A DNA stretch of 64,000 nucleotides from Phlebopus portentosus (GCA_037892935.1 JAYXKI010000002.1:2294001-2358000); one strand, 5' to 3'. Counted from the first letter of the stretch, positions 24,582 to 39,252 are shown. Program-made: numbers and translations. The notes: a model not told the origin generated them from the letters alone.

Positions 24582-27500
24582 CTATTTGTACGGAATTCCG
24601 TTCTGGAGCTGTGAATCAAATATTGTCATTTTTAGCCCAGAGACAGAGGCAAACGAAGCGCATTACTCACCCGCTGGAACTCATCGTATGCGATACTTCT
24701 CATATTTTCATGAGCGTTTCTGATGATGCCCGTCATGAAATCTGCAGCTTGTCTCTCATTCAGATGCAGTGCGAATCTATCTCTGAGACGTCTGATAGTC
24801 GGCTCCCCTTTGAACGAGGGTAGCTTAGTACCAAGCATCAGTTCGACCGTGCTAATGACCTGTTCCGCATGAGGCCGAATAGCAAGGAAGGCCTTGATTG
24901 TCAACTCTTGGAAGAGAGTATATCCTCCTGAATAACGGCCGCCCATGAGAACGACCATTTCGTGATTTAATTTGAATGAGCTGGGCTCAAATTTGATACC
25001 CTAGAAGCAGTCTTTAGCATCTAGTCATGCAGGACGAAAAAGCAAACATACTCCTGGACGTAAACATCAGGCGAAACGACAGTAAGTACGAATTCATCAT
25101 AGTGTACAAATTTTAGGTACTCATCTATATCGAAGAGGAAGCCGAAGTCTGAATCAAAGTTAAATAGGATCGCAACTGCAGGAGCACGCTCAAGCTAACA
25201 TACCGATATGAACTATATGCCCTTCACCGTCTATCATGATATTGCCGTTGTGCCTGTCCTTTATTTGGAGGATGTAGCACGCAACTGAATAGGCTGCCAT
25301 AGACTGAATGAAGTTAAGGCGGGCACGTTGAAACGAGATCGTGTCTTCGCCACCATATTTGGCCGTGAAAAACCCAAGCAGATCATTGATCTTAGCTCGA
25401 CCCATTTCATCTCTCGATGTTGAGTTTGGTACGACATCTATTACACCGCACTAAGAAATGTTTGGGCCGTTCATTTCAGGGAACACAGAGGATAATGCCT
25501 CAAGACTCACCCCCGGGCCTGTGGCTGTAACTCGATACGGGAAGAGGTACAAATTCAGCCCTACGCTTGTGAAGACATTCTTGAACATGGCGATGACTTG
25601 GAGAGCTAGCACATCCTGTCGGCAATCATCGCCAACTTTGAAAATGGCAGCCTGCCAGACGTCTTGCTCTTCGACCGTCTCCTTCCCTGCCGCGGCCTCG
25701 TCGAGGACATTTTCAGAAGTCTGGCTAACCACAACACGCTCCTTTCGCACTTTGAACGAGGCCATGAATGGAGCCTGAAGTATCCTGCATGTTAAATTGG
25801 TGAATCGTATCATCCATCGGACATACCTTCGCGTGGCTCTGAAGTGGTCGTCCTGACTTTCTGTCAATGTCTATAACTATGCCGTCCGGATTACTAGGCA
25901 AGTAGACGCCGACTTCGACTTTAACCTTGGCCATTTCTTCGTCGATCTTCGCCTTCGAAGGTTTATTAGAGCCAGTCGCATAGATAATGCAGATACGTAC
26001 CTTTTTCTCCGGCTTGCTCTTCTTGATGAAAGGCTTCAACTTCCCTGATATAGAGGTCACTTCATTAAAGAAACCGAATTCTCTGTCATAGAAGGTTCTT
26101 GCATCGCCAGAAAGGGAATTAACGACAAGATCTGTCATCTTATCAAGCGAAGGTTTGAGCGGATCCTCCTGTATCGATGTCAGTTTCTTGTCTTTAGTGT
26201 GCTCTTTCAGACTTCCAACCTTCTCTGCTGCGTCGTCTTTATAGCAGTTTGCCTTCATGTTCCATATTATCTGGTGACAGAAAAGCTGAGATATTTTGGC
26301 TGTCTCAAATATGAACCTCTTGACGTATCCTTTTGTGACTTCAACGATGGAGAAACATTCAGGAGCTTCGCGGCACTCACCTAGAGGGTCATTTCTAAGA
26401 GCCTGGACTATTTGCGGCACGAAGAAGAAAGTCAGTTCAACAGGGTGTTGCTCGAGGACACGGTGAGCATATTGGAGCAGCACCGGATCATTGGAGTATC
26501 GTGGTTCAAAGTAGGTCACAGCGACAACCGGAGTTACGGGTGCCCATAGCAAAACAAACTAGGAAGGAATCAGTACTCGACCATAAGAACGGAAGAGATC
26601 CTAGACCTTCAAGTCGCGCTGGATTACGGTGCTGAGACCTTTGCCTACGAGGAAATTTAGAGCTTCAGGATAATCAAGCACCTCCTGTGTATGGGCTCGA
26701 ATCCATCTTCCACATTCATTTTCGACAGGAATACTCTTGAAGCGTTCGGGCAGATAAACGACAAGAGCAGGGTCGATTTTCCAGGCTGTCCTAATCTCGT
26801 TTATCCATGCACCCTTTGAAAAGTATAAGTCAAAAAAGTCGGATGAAATGCTATAATACGCACTTCGACCATTATTCGCTCCAAAGAACCATACGGATCA
26901 ACGAATCGTTTGACGTCACTGAGTGGATTATTCCATACGGTAAGGCGGAAGATTTCGTTTTCCACGAGGAGGCGCAGCAGCCGATTCGCGTTCTTCATTT
27001 CGGATTCTTCCTATCTTTGAGAACCGGTAGCTCCGCCGAGAAGGAAGAGACGTACCTGCTACGCTCATGTTTGGTACGAACGACGTACTAGAGAGCCTAT
27101 TGATACCCAGGATAGAGTCAGCCTGAAGTATTGTTAAGAAATCCGAAAGGATTTTAATGTCCGCCTCCACTTGTACTCGGTTTGCACCATAAGACCACCT
27201 TGCAACTTATGTCAATCCAACGAAAAGCTGGCATAAGACATGCACATACTGAGGCCGTACTGCAAACCAAGAGAACGCTGTATGGTATAACGCCTTGCGA
27301 AGCCTGTTTTCGCAGAATGCATCCATCCTTGAGCTCTTCAGAGCCTCAAATCCGAATAACAGGAAAGAAAATCTAGCTTCACGAGCTAAAGGGTGGGTGC
27401 TAAAAAAGGCGTGGTACTTAGTGCAGCGATGATTCACGGAAGATACAGGTGTCACTACCTCATCTCTCGATGCTCCTTGGCCGAGCAGATTACAAGACGT

Positions 27501-30500
27501 AGAATAAGTAGCATCAGACCAGGTTTTTGATACCGAGCAGCCTGAAAATGACTAAGAAGGAACTGCAGGATTAGGATATGCGGCGAAAGAAGCTTGCGTG
27601 CAGCAGCGTTTGCTAGGTCCATGATAGACTTGTCCGTCGGGCTATACTCTATGGGATGCATCAAAGGATCGGAGTAGCTGCAGGGATATTTATCAGTCTC
27701 AGTATAAGCTTGAAACAGGTGGAGCAGCGGGCACCTCATCGTATCACAGAATAGCCCTGAGCCCTTTTTGATCGTTGTAATCCATGAATTGTTGATCTCC
27801 GTCATCAAAGGGATTTCCAACTCAGGACGTTCGGCCACTAGCCATGTCCAAGCTTCAATACTTGCCGTAATAACCAATGGGCTAAAGACGGCAAATGGCA
27901 GGGCAACAAGATGATGTAAGAGGTCATAATCGGCCTGAGAGAAGATATCGTGAAACGCTTTATGCTCAGGATGAGGTCGCCTACCTTATCACAAGTAAGA
28001 CAAGCAGCACATTGGAACAGGAGCTCCTTCATATCCGACACGGTCATCGAACTGTTCTTTGCTTGCACCTCCTTCAAAGCTTTAGTAATCTTCACTTTCG
28101 GATGCATCTGCCCGTAGTCGAAAGATCCTATAGCACATGAAAAGACGTGGTTAGCGGATTCATGTTGACTTCCAAGTTTAGATATTTACGATCGCGTTCA
28201 TCAAGAACTAGACTCCTCATTCCTCCAGCACACCTCTCTTCGCAAGCGATTTGCGAGGCCAATTTTCTTGAGCGATCCGGGCGCCAAGCCGAAGTGCCAG
28301 AAATCGATGCTTCACATAGTTAAGCCTACATGCGAAGAATAGCTCAACACAAAAGTTTCTTACCAAGTTTCCGCTCTGATGGTCCGATTGCGGCTGCAAA
28401 CTGGAGTGCAACGGAAGCGCCGAGTTCCGTAGGTTGGATTGAAGTGCTCAATTGACCGGCGACCAAATACTTCTACAAACTCGATAAGCAGATGCTACAT
28501 TACAGCAAAACTCTAGCCACCTGAAGAGTAGCCTGCAATTCAATCGGAGCGCGGGCCAAAGCAAGGCCGAGCCAGTTGTTGGAATGACTGTGCAAGGAAG
28601 CCAAGATATCATTCCGAGTCTTATATGAGTCGGACATCTCTAGGTCGATCCCATATTGCTCGGAACGGAAGTAAAATACTGGATCGTACTATTTCTGATA
28701 TTAGCACAAAGTCTGAAAAGATCGTGGTCAAGGGGGAAAAAACGATACCTCGTCAGTAAACTCGCCTTCGCAGGCTCGTCTCAGTATAGTTAGAACCTCC
28801 AGAATAGCAAACACAAGTGGCTTATCACACATCAAAGACGGGAATGATGTGATTAGGCGGTCGATATACTTTAAAGCAATATCGCGAACGCGTGCGACAC
28901 GGTGACAACAAAGCACAAGCAACTGTCGTAGTTCACTGGACATTGTCTTTGGTAGGCTATGTTCAATGACTCGCTTGCTGAGTTCCCCGATCGTAGCCTG
29001 GACAACCTACGCCCTTTCAATAGGAACTCATATGCATCTCGTTTTGACTACTCACCTTCTCCGCGACTGAGTTCATGCACGAGGAAAGGGCATCATGGGT
29101 ATTAACGCTTTCGTTCACGAAGTACAACGGCAAGGACGAAGGGTATCCCGCGGCTGATCGCATTGCTTCCAAATCATGCATCGTCAAAAGAAAAATGATT
29201 TGGCTGGGAAGAAGATATCGTATTTCGCTGTGATGGGAAGGAACGAGTTTTAAAAGCAAGGAACGATGCTGTTGGATGGCCTGACCATGATACTGGCGTC
29301 AGACTTTGAGATATAGACCAAGGAGAGCTGAACGTACTATCTGCGCATATTCTTTGCGAATGATCGTGTTGTATTCCAAAAAGCTTGTCACAAAGTCAGG
29401 AACATCCTCTGGCACAATAGCAGGCGTTTTAATCGCTATCCTCGTCAAGGCTGCAACCTGCCACTCGGCAGATGGTACTCCACGTTCTTCCGGGTTTGTG
29501 AACTGGAACAGAACACTTAAAAACCAAAGGTTTCGGAAAAGTGAAACAGCATCCGCAGAAGCATTCTCAGATGGATTGAAATCGGATTGGGTGAGTAGTG
29601 CATCAATTGGTAAAAGAAGGGAGCCCAACTGATCCACCATATCATCGATCTTATATTTATATATCGTTAGCATCAGAAGTGCACAGGGTCGCTTAGTTTA
29701 CCTTTAGATGATGATTCGAAATTATGGCGTTCTGGATCGCAACTCCCTTGTCGATGAAGAGGTTCAGTAATTCGAAGAGATAGACGTCACGAAGCTCGGG
29801 ACGTTTGCGGAGTTCTTGAGCAAGTTTTGTTTGAGCTGCGACAACCTGCGGACATCAGATTAGACGACGCGTGACAAAGAAGATCATAGTAACTGACAGT
29901 GTTATACGAGAAGCGAGGGTCATCGCGGTTTCCGGAGCGACTGATCGTTGAGAGTACCCTTGTGATATCTATGAACGTGTTTTTTGGCGCGATTGTCGCA
30001 AGATCAACAAGGTTGTAGACAATGGCTGCCTCAACCGTTGGTTCAGCCGAGCGGAGTCTTTGTAGAAGCATCGACGTAGTGAGTCGAGTGACCTGTAATA
30101 CAATGAGTAAGCGGGTCCTGAACATTGCAAATAAAGTGCTAGACCTCATCAAGTTTGAACTCCAAAGCTAGACAGGTGACCACGGAGATCGTAGTGATCC
30201 CAATGAGCCGCTGCTGGTCTTCATTGAACACCTGTAAGCCGGTCTTCAACGATTGGACAGCATGATCCTGAGAGTGCACGGATGGCAATGGCGTGACTTG
30301 TGTACTCCATGGACTTTCGTATGGCTCTTTGCTCGTGGCGGAGATATAGTTCAGCAATGAATACATATTCGACATGATAAAATCGTCTCCTGGCGCAAGC
30401 TTGATACATAGCGACAAACATTTCGCTGCCGCTGCAAGGGGCAAAGGAGCCCGTAACTCAGCGGCAAACTCGTACTCAAAGATCGGTAAAGGCGATGTAA

Positions 30501-32072
30501 CAAATCGTCGTAGATGACTGGACAAAGCCGACGCAAGTGAAGGGAAACTGACGGAAATCATGAGCTAAGGCGAAACCCTGTGAGGAAGGCCCTTACTTCT
30601 GAACGATCACAGTCGTGGATTTCAGTGCCGCTTCTTGAACCATGTGATCAGAAATCGGAGACGCTTCGCTGAGAAGTAGTTTCAGCCATGAAAGTAATTC
30701 GTCCATCGGCTCTTGCAGGGCAACAGAGCATACCGATGCTAGTTTCTGAATTCATGCTCAGATCAAGCGCCAATCTTAACATCAAATTCGTGCCTTACCA
30801 ATGACTCCGACATCGTCTCCCACGCATAGGTATCGAGTGAAGGCTCAGTATCCATATCTTCGATCTGCTGTAGAAGATCTGAGAAACAACGGATAGCATA
30901 CCCAGCGACCTTCCTCAACATCTCCTGGGATTCCGAAAGAAGTTGTTGCTCGATAGGCATACGTATCAGCCGCTCCCAGACTTCGTTAGCGGCAACAGCT
31001 TCCTCTTCAGCGAGAACTTCCGGCCCGAAGTCCATCGAACCTTCAGCTGGAGGAGAAAGCGTTTGTGCTAGCACAGTCCATATGATTTCCATGACGCAAC
31101 AAACGATGAAGTATCCGGTTAACGGACGCTCCTGAGAGACATAACGGATAAGAAAGCTTTGAATGAACCTAGCATCCTCAGGGTTTGATTGAGTAGACTG
31201 CAATGACTGCGGAAGCAAGTCATTTAAGTGATCGACGACCTCAGGTAGTAATAGTTTGTTCATATTCTCTGTTAGCCGGCTCCACTCGTCCGCGGACCAT
31301 GTGAAGGGCGTTGAAATTATAGCGCGATAAAAGCCGTGGAATGAAGGCGCATATTGAGTAAGTACTATATTTGCTAGAGACACCAAGAGAGAGTGAGATC
31401 GAGCCCATCGAATAGATTATAGCACTTACGGTGCTCGGTTTTGAGCTGCTCTATTATTATCGATGAAAATTCGAGAATTGATGACGTTACAGAAGACCTA
31501 TGTCGAGGAAATGAAGAAGCTAAACGCAAAAGAGTGCATACGGTTGCCGATACGATCTGGTCGGGAAGTGCCCATTCTAAGCGGCAGCTCATGATTCAGG
31601 ATTGGTCCGGCGCGTTATATGAAGGATGGGCTTACTATGCCAAAGTAAAGTAGGGTCGAAATCCATAGTGGGTATTTCACGCAGTATCTCCAGGAGAACT
31701 GGCACTGTACTGTCGATCTGCGAAGCGGGCAAATTCGTTGCGAGTTGAGCAAAGCCGACGTGACAAGAAACTTTTGAAGCAGTCTGCGAGCGTCGTTAGT
31801 GACCGGTTGAAAGTCGTTGAACGTACACGGACCATGAAGATTCGCTCTGAGGGGTATCCGTTTTCCTTGCACTCTGTTTCCTCGTCCGATGGAATATCAA
31901 CACTAGATTTGATTAAATCCACAGCTGGTTGAATAGATTCTTCATCCTTGCATTCACCGATATTTCGCGCAAGATCGGCATAGATGAGTGACTGCAAATT
32001 ACCAAAGTCCAGGCTGCAGAAGCATGAGCTTTCGAACACTCGGAAGTTAGACAATTTTACTCACCAGTCCAT
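24582..32072 (-). CDS. STT4: Phosphatidylinositol 4-kinase alpha (Stt4)
   Basis: A very large gene with more than twenty introns, encoding roughly 1,900-2,000 residues. Most of the length is an alpha-solenoid (for example TVPVLLEILREIP, VARVRDIALKYIDRLITSFP, DRLITSFPSLMCDKPLVF). The C-terminus holds the PIK accessory domain and the lipid-kinase domain: VEVGVYLPSNPDG, IFKVGDDCRQDVLALQVIAM, the catalytic loop ILQIKDRHNGNIMIDGEG (about 25280-25220), the metal-binding HIDFGF, and the terminal LQNGIPYK. Stt4 makes PI4P at the plasma membrane with its scaffold Ypp1/Efr3, feeding PI(4,5)P2, actin and cell-wall signalling. The first exon is tiny (MDC), joined by a GTGAGT...CTGCAG intron to LDFGNLQSLIYADLAR. 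The catalytic residues are all present. It diverges from the FAH gene across about 145 bp. Confidence 0.93.
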
Positions 32073-32218
32073 GTTCGCAAAGACTGTATTTCGTTCATTG
32101 CTCAACGCTCCTTTGGACTGACTCACACGGCCCGACTGGCACGTGATCGACGGATCAATTTAAATTCCTCGCCGCGATCGGCAATCTCTCTCGAACTTCG
32201 ACTTCACGTACTGCCAAG

Positions 32219-33240
32219 ATGTCGTCGTTTCTTCGTACTGGAAAGAAAGTACGTACAACCCTGGATAACATCGCTTGTATTTGAGCGTTGAATGTGTACT
32301 CGTTAGATTATTGCTATTGGGAGAAATTATGTCGAACATGTCAAGGAGCTGAATAACACAGTTCCAAAAGAGCCATTCTTCTTCCTCAAACCCACGACGA
32401 GTTATTTGCCCTCTGGTGGAAAGATTGAAATTCCACGAGGAGTGTTAGCACACCATGAAGGTATGCCACTTTACTCGCCATAGTACTTGATTTAATTCGT
32501 CATTGAATCTCAGTTGAACTCGGTGTGATCATTGGTAAATCCGGAAAGGATATCAATGCGTCTCAAGCGGACTCCTATATAGCTGGGTATGGTATGCACA
32601 TTTATCTTTCATTCTGGCAGAGATACGTGACTGACTATGTTTGCTTGCTTTGCAGCCCTTGCCATTGATATGACGGCGCGGAATATGCAAGAAGACGTCA
32701 AGAAGAGGGGGCTGCCTTGGACAGCATCCAAGGGGTTTGATACCTTCACGCCCATTGGGTGAGTTGTCTGCCAGCTAAGCATCGATTTTTCCAGCTTAGA
32801 CTGCAAGTTAGGTCGTTTATCGATCGTTCTGCAGCTCCTGATTCCAACAAACTGAAGTTCTGGATAAAGGTAAGGCAATTCTTTCATCCTCTTGATGACG
32901 ACTGCTAAAAGTATGACCTATTACTTCAGATTAATGGTACAATTAAACAGAACGGGACTCCGGCAGAAATGGTCTTCCCGATTTCAAAGCTCATAGAACA
33001 TGTGTCTTCAATAATGACACTAGAGGTCTGTGTTACTCGTATGCCTACGCTTCATTCTAGCTGATATACACAATACAGGAGGGCGATTTGATTCTGACGG
33101 GGACACCTTCTGGTGTCGGACCTGTGAGCCCTGGGGACGAAATAACAGCTGAGCTCAGCACGGAATCGGGAGTCGTCCTCAGCAGCATCCAGTTCACAGC
33201 GATACAGCGCGACTCGGGATATCAGTTCAAGCCAGAGTGA
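32219..33240 (+). CDS. Fumarylacetoacetate hydrolase-fold acylpyruvase (FAHD1 type)
   Basis: Five to six exons encode a single FAH domain of about 225 residues. Visible motifs are [42 protein letters not shown] (with the metal-binding Glu pair), [14 protein letters not shown] (metal-binding Asp), [15 protein letters not shown], and the C-terminal [20 protein letters not shown]. This matches FAHD1, a mitochondrial oxaloacetate decarboxylase and acylpyruvate hydrolase, rather than the larger tyrosine-pathway Fah. [10 protein letters not shown] could be a weak targeting start. All catalytic motifs are intact. The gene lies head-to-head with STT4 and tail-to-tail with the SAPS gene. Confidence 0.92.
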
Positions 33241-33472
33241 CTCGCAAACCCAGGCTCGGTGGCCGGTACTACTTCTAAAATGGCCGACGCAGCGACACTG
33301 GCCATTGACAGTCTGTTGCAAGCGTTCTTTAAGAATTAACTGTATAAGCAGGCGAAGCTGGCATGTGTCAGCATCTGGAGAACGGGAACGAATCGGATTA
33401 ATATGCATGATATAAGAAAGGTCTCGACAACATGTATGTAGTAACAGCATTTGTCAGAGAAAGCAATCTACT

Positions 33473-36400
33473 TTACTTTTGAGAATCTGTCCGATGGTCC
33501 TGAGGCGAGTGTGTGATATCAATCACTTCCGTGTCATCTGAGCCAGAACTGATACTTGTATCACTAGCGAATGACCAACTACCACCAGAAGCTGTGACAT
33601 CGCTGTCGGCAGCCTGGAATTCGCCAAAATCACCAAAGTCATCAAAAGAAGTTTCGTCCATGTCTCCGGCGGAGCCCGTGAATGAAGAAAAGGGGTTGCT
33701 TTCCGGAGCGGCTGCCGTATCAGAGAACGGACCGAATTGATCATCCTGCAAAGGAGTGGGTCAAAATTTCTCCGTATCGTGACCATAATACGCACTTCGA
33801 ATGCAAAATTATCATCAAATGCATTGGCACCAGAAGAGCTTGAAGTAGCCTCACGAGGCGTAAATGGATCCTGCAAAGCTCAATAAATACCGGCATTTGA
33901 CCTGTACCAAATGAATTTACCTCAAGACCCCCGGGATCTAATGGTCTACGATCTAAAGAATGATTTCGTGCCGTGATGGGAGGATCAGAGATATCAAACT
34001 TCTGGGCTAGCCAGCCTCCATCCTCGTCCTCTTCGTCGGAATTATCGTCGGATGATGTTATGTGTGTTGACATGGCCTGAGCAAGATAGCTGGCAAACTA
34101 AGGGATTATCAGTGCTGAATACTCGAAATAATGATAAAGACTTCACCTGAGGAGGACCGTTGTCTTCTTCATCGTCATGATTAAGTGGAGCAGCACCAAA
34201 ATCTGCGCTCGACTCGCGCGTGATTCGATTAGTTCTCCTAAATTCACCTCTCATCTGGGAAGTCGCTTCAGGAGAGCATACTGCCTCTGAGCCATTGATT
34301 GTAGGCAATGGCGTAGGCCCAATTTCCGCTTCGTCCACTTTCCATTTCGCAGCTCCTCGTTCGGTGCCAGGTGCGATAACCGGTTTGCCTCCGCCGAGAA
34401 GACTAGTGTCTTTCACCTTCGTTTCATGGTATCGACCACTGACATATTCATCCCAGTCTGGCCGGGGAGCATATTGATTAAGAAGAAGTTTGAGGTCTGG
34501 AGGATAGTGATCAAGAGCTCCGATCACATCTTCTGATATCAACGTCAGGTGGCCCATGTACCCCAGTCGAACATGCCCAGGTTTCGAACTGGACATAACA
34601 TATAAGCAACAAGTGAAGGTTAGCCAAGAACGCACTGACCTATCCGCGTCGTTCTTTTTCTGCGCTTCGACGATTCGATAAAGCAGACGTGCATCTCTGA
34701 ATAAAGCAATTGTGAGCTCCCTATTTAGACCGTGCTCTACTCGTCCAGTCAATATTTGGTGCAGCACATCGTACACGACGCTATGCAAGAAGTTGTTCCA
34801 AGGAAAGAAGAAAAACAGATCCTATCATACGGTTGTCAGTATAGAATTATATAGTGTTCAAAAGAACGACTACCAAAAGAGCGGAAAGAACCCTCGTTTC
34901 CGTGAAACTTTGCTTCAGCTTGTCACCAATAGGTAAATATCCTGAAGTTTCTAAAAGCCCGGACCGCCTCATACGCCTCGAACCCGCAGAAGCAGGACGA
35001 GACATAATGGATGAGCGGTCAGAATTCGTCAAGGAAGGTGAACGGCTCTTGCTTCGTATCCGATTGGATTCCTGTCTGGACGACTCGCTCGTCGGCAAGG
35101 TAAAGGTTATTGGTGCAGATGGCACCGCCAGAGAAGGATGTTCGTTCGATGAATCTTCTTCACGAGGTGAAACAGGTGGAGGCGAGGCAACATGCGTTTC
35201 CTCAGACATATCGATTTCTTCCATGCCGTCTGCTTCCGAACTGCTTGCACCATCGCCCGTGCTCATGTCCTCATCCTCGTCTGAATAGTCGAGAGAGGAG
35301 AGGTCAGTTGAATGGACCGGTAGTTCCTGCGCAGGCTCCATTTCGTCTTCATCGGCGTCCATGTCGCCTTGGTCATCTGTTCCCGACCCAATCGCAATTA
35401 CCCGAGCTAGAAACTCCATCGCTGATAATCCTCCCTTGAGGCGACCTTCTTCATCGTACAAATTATCATACTCTGGTGGACGGTTGAGTAGGGACATGTT
35501 CGAGCAATGCAGAAGTTCTGCGTAAAGTTCGCAGATCCTGAACCTCTCAAACGTCAACGGAACCAGAGGACCAAGAGTCGTCGGAACAGTTTCGTTCTGG
35601 AATTACAGTAACGTCAGCACCCCGGCTGTGAATCCGGATGAAAGTGCATACCGCAGATCGAGGCTTGTGCAGTAATTGCTGGAACCTCTCTAGCCGATCG
35701 CACATAATTTCTAGTAAAGGTCCAAAATGGACGACACCCATCCTATTCACCATGTCGTTGAATGCTTGCTCCAAAGATTCCCGCCCTTCATCGCTTTGTA
35801 CGTGCATGTACTGCTGAATCTGAATAAGCCGATTTCGAATGGTATGAAAAAGATACGGCTCAAAATAATCGGAATTATTTTTGCGAATAAGTTCAATAAT
35901 GATAGAAATTGCATGCGTGCCCGATGAAATAGCAGTGTCGAGGTTGGGTATCGACGGAGAAGCTGGTGGAAGTGGTGCGGTGATTTCGGAAGTCGTTTCT
36001 GTGTGCTTGGGACTTGGACCATTAGTAACGTCCTTCTGAGCCTCTAACAACTCCATCTCGAATGAGAAGTCGTCAAGCATGAAACCGACCAGTCTTTCGA
36101 TATTCTCTCTCTTGGCAAGCTGTCGGGCAAACAGATTTGACGCTGGGCCATTTTGCAAACCATCGGTAATGCCCGCTCCGGGAGATGGAGCCGACATTGA
36201 TATGATCCCTTTGACCAGCTCAGACACGACGGCATGCGTAGAGGACGGGTGAAAAGGAGAAAGAAGCTCCACGAGCCGAGGAATTAAACGCTCCTTCGAG
36301 AGCCACTGCGTGCCGTCTCGTCAAGAGAGCTCAACAATGAGCAAGCTATATATGACATACTTCTAGCACGCCTATGTCCGACGCGTATTCATCCAGCTGG

Positions 36401-37091
36401 ATGATTCGCACCAGTAGGTCAACAATTGCAGGTGTTTCTATGTGGCGAAGGATACGGTCCACGATATTAGGTAGGGATTGAATGAAAGAGAGCATCTGCG
36501 AAACATGGTCTGTTTCCAGGACATTTAGTGCAGTATACCAACGTTACCTCGTGCGGTTTCTTCATCAGAAATATGGCATTGATCTTGGCAAAGTGAGACG
36601 CCATGATGTTGTGATCTTTCGTGTCGGTTACTATCCGGTCCAGTACGGCATCCCAGAAGGGAGCCAGTAACCGGTCTCTGTTGTTCAGACATGTCTCAAC
36701 AATGGACCAGATTTCACTGCACAATACTTCTGTTGCAACATAAGGGTATCTGTAAACATATTAAAAGCGGATGGTAAGCTAAACAAAAGCGAGGAAGATA
36801 AATGTATATGACAGACTTGTATTTGCTCGGCCCTTCTGCTTCTATGTTTCCAGACACATAACCAAAGAACCGTTGGAGGACGTCTACTCTTGAGAAGTAG
36901 TCAACAAGACGCGTATTCTGTGATTTACATTCCTGCAAGAGGTTGTCTTCGTCTAAAATTGCCTCGAGCGATACCTCGGCCTTGTCAAGTAACGCGTCTA
37001 TAGTCGAGGTATCATGGAATCCAAATCTGTGGGGTTGCAAGCTCAGCTCTCACATCAGCAAGTCAGAATCGGCAACGCACTTCCAGAACAT
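33473..37091 (-). CDS. SIT4 phosphatase-associated protein (SAPS domain; Sap155/185/190 family)
   Basis: A tiny first exon (MFWK) joins FGFHDTSTIDALLDKAEVSL, the canonical SAPS opening. The helical SAPS domain continues through NTRLVDYFSRVDVLQRFFGY, FWDAVLDRIVTDTKDHNI, FAKINAIFLMKKPHEM, ILRHIETPAIVDLLVRIIQL, RFRICELYAELLHCSNMSLL and FFFFPWNNFLHSVVYDVL. Long Asp/Glu/Ser-rich disordered insertions and a Phe/Asp-rich C-terminus (DPFTPREATSSS, FDDFGDFGEFQAA) complete it. SAPS proteins are regulatory subunits of the PP6-type phosphatase Sit4, which acts in TOR signalling, the G1/S transition and ER-Golgi traffic. The GDFGEF and DPF-like motifs at the tail resemble clathrin-adaptor or ear-binding peptides, which is my inference. 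The coding frame looks intact through about eight introns. Confidence 0.9.
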
Positions 37092-37386
37092 GGGGTACTG
37101 CTAACTGGAAAGTTGCAGCACGCCCAAGAGGGGAGTGGGAGATAACTGAGCAGCAATTAGGGACTGTATACAAGCTCGAGGCACTTTGACGGTTCTGTCC
37201 AAGTGCAGCGCGTCCCGACTTGCCCGGTCATTACATTACATAAGCTTACCGCATGCACGCGACTCTTCCATTGGGTATATCTTGGTGCTAAATTTACCGA
37301 CAAAACGTACATATAATACAAAAGTATCCTGATTAAATTTATGTGGATCGGCTGAGCTAGGGTATAAAATGCAAACATCCACCTGT

Positions 37387-39252
37387 TCAAAACTACAGGC
37401 TAGGCGTCAGAACAATCACTCTCATCGGCGTGTAAAACTCACTCGAATCTGATATCCACCATTAGCCTTCGTCAGGTACCGCACCCACTTGATACTGTGA
37501 TAGTTGCTCTTCTCAAACACCTTCAAGAAACGGACGAGAAGCCCGGATGCAGTGAACATTAACACTTGGAAATCCACATCAATGGGCGGTCGCGCCCATG
37601 CTTGTCGGTGTGTCGTTGCTGTGAGCTGGGCTGTTCCGGATAACGTGCATTCCTGCCCTCCCTGTATTCGCGGGATTCTAAAAAATGCTGAGCGAGAAAT
37701 CAACATCCACGAATCCTGTCGACGTACTTCCAAACAATGACGTTCTCTGCAGGGACATATTTTGCCTTTCCGTTTTGTACTTTGCAGTCAACGATCGTGG
37801 TGTTCAACGGAGTAGGTATCCGAAGAACCACGCTTGTCGCAGATAGCTTCGGATTGAAGTTTGTCTTCACACTAACGATATAGGAGACCTGCGTTGTCCC
37901 GATTTCAGTCACGGATGGCATGACCTTTATCGGTAGATTTATGTTGGATGTACATCGGTATCTTCGACAGTCAGTAAGCAACAGTCGTTGGAATGGAACA
38001 CAGGACTCACTTCATTAGCTCAAATTCCCCATCTGGAGGTACAAAGCTGATTGTTCGATCGGTGTCGAACTCGTTCAAGCGCACGCACTGATGGAACTGG
38101 CAATCGTCAAGTTCGACAGCATCGCTCATTCCTCGTTCCGAAGCATCCAGTACAAGCTTGTCATTCAATCCGAATTTGCATTCAGGAGTTCCAGATAAAT
38201 ATGCTCGCATAAGGATGTGTCCATCGACGTCTGCTCGTAAAACCGTGCCTAGGAAAAGTCTTCTGGATCCGAGCCTTGAGTAATGTAGCTTGGTAACACA
38301 CCTTTTGCACTCATGATCAGGTTGACTGTCTCCACAACATCCACAAATGCTTCGTTTTTCTTGTACTTGACGTCCGGTCGACGCCAGCTAATAGCTCCGG
38401 TCGCCTGCGTTGCGATCTTCGAAGACTCCTCCTTCGCGTGTACATTAGCAACAGCGGGTCGCATATACGACAATAACTCACCAGAGCCGCGGGAGACGCG
38501 CGAATACTCTCCGTAGTGATGTAGGCTTTTAGAGTATCCGTCTCACTGTTCTGAGGATAACCGAAGTCGATGATCTCTGTAATAGTGAAAGGTAAGTCAT
38601 GCATCAGAAAGTTATTAATGTTGCCTCGGCGAACCATCAATGAGTTCGTATATCAGCACAAAGTTGCTCTTGACAGACTCTTCATCCACCTTCCCAAAGT
38701 AAGCCTTCGCAATCGAAATGAATCGGTAGCAAAACTCGAAGACAAGCGCAGCATTCGCATTATTCCTGGCCACATCATTAGCACAGAAGCTCTTTGGAAA
38801 TTTAAGCACTTCGATATACTTCGTTACAGCCATGATATAGAGGTTGTTGGTCCGCACATGGAAGAAACTCGTTGATCCAAGGGTGATTATGGGTGACCGC
38901 ACGTCACTATTCGATACAACTTGTATCCGGAAGACATCAGCGATAGAGCGTCTGTTATACTTATCAGCTCAATTCCACTAATCAGTAGTGTCACCTCTTG
39001 CCGCACTTGAGGTCTGCCCGGTACAGACGGGAAATGAGTACCTTACGCAGGAAACGGACGTCAAATGCCAAGACACGATAAAGAACGAAACCTCCCACAA
39101 ACCTCGCCCTTCTGATTGAATATGAAGAACGCCTTCAAAGGTATCAGCGACGAGCAGAGGGTGGATTCAACGTATTCCTCACCGAAATCATTATACCGGC
39201 GTCTCTGGACTTGAGATGAATGACCAACCAAGACGCGTCCATACGCGATCAT
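37387..39252 (-). CDS. APM4: AP-2 clathrin adaptor medium (mu) subunit
   Basis: The N-terminal longin-like domain reads [74 protein letters not shown]. The AP-2-type hinge [20 protein letters not shown] distinguishes it from AP-1 mu. The mu-homology cargo-binding domain follows ([71 protein letters not shown]). The last exon is only TTT TGA, giving the usual QIRF end. AP-2 selects plasma-membrane cargo for clathrin-coated vesicles by binding YxxPhi signals and PI(4,5)P2. The first exon is the least certain part: MIAYGR joins through a CGC/GTCTTG donor and TTGAAG acceptor, but a shorter first exon is possible. Confidence 0.92.
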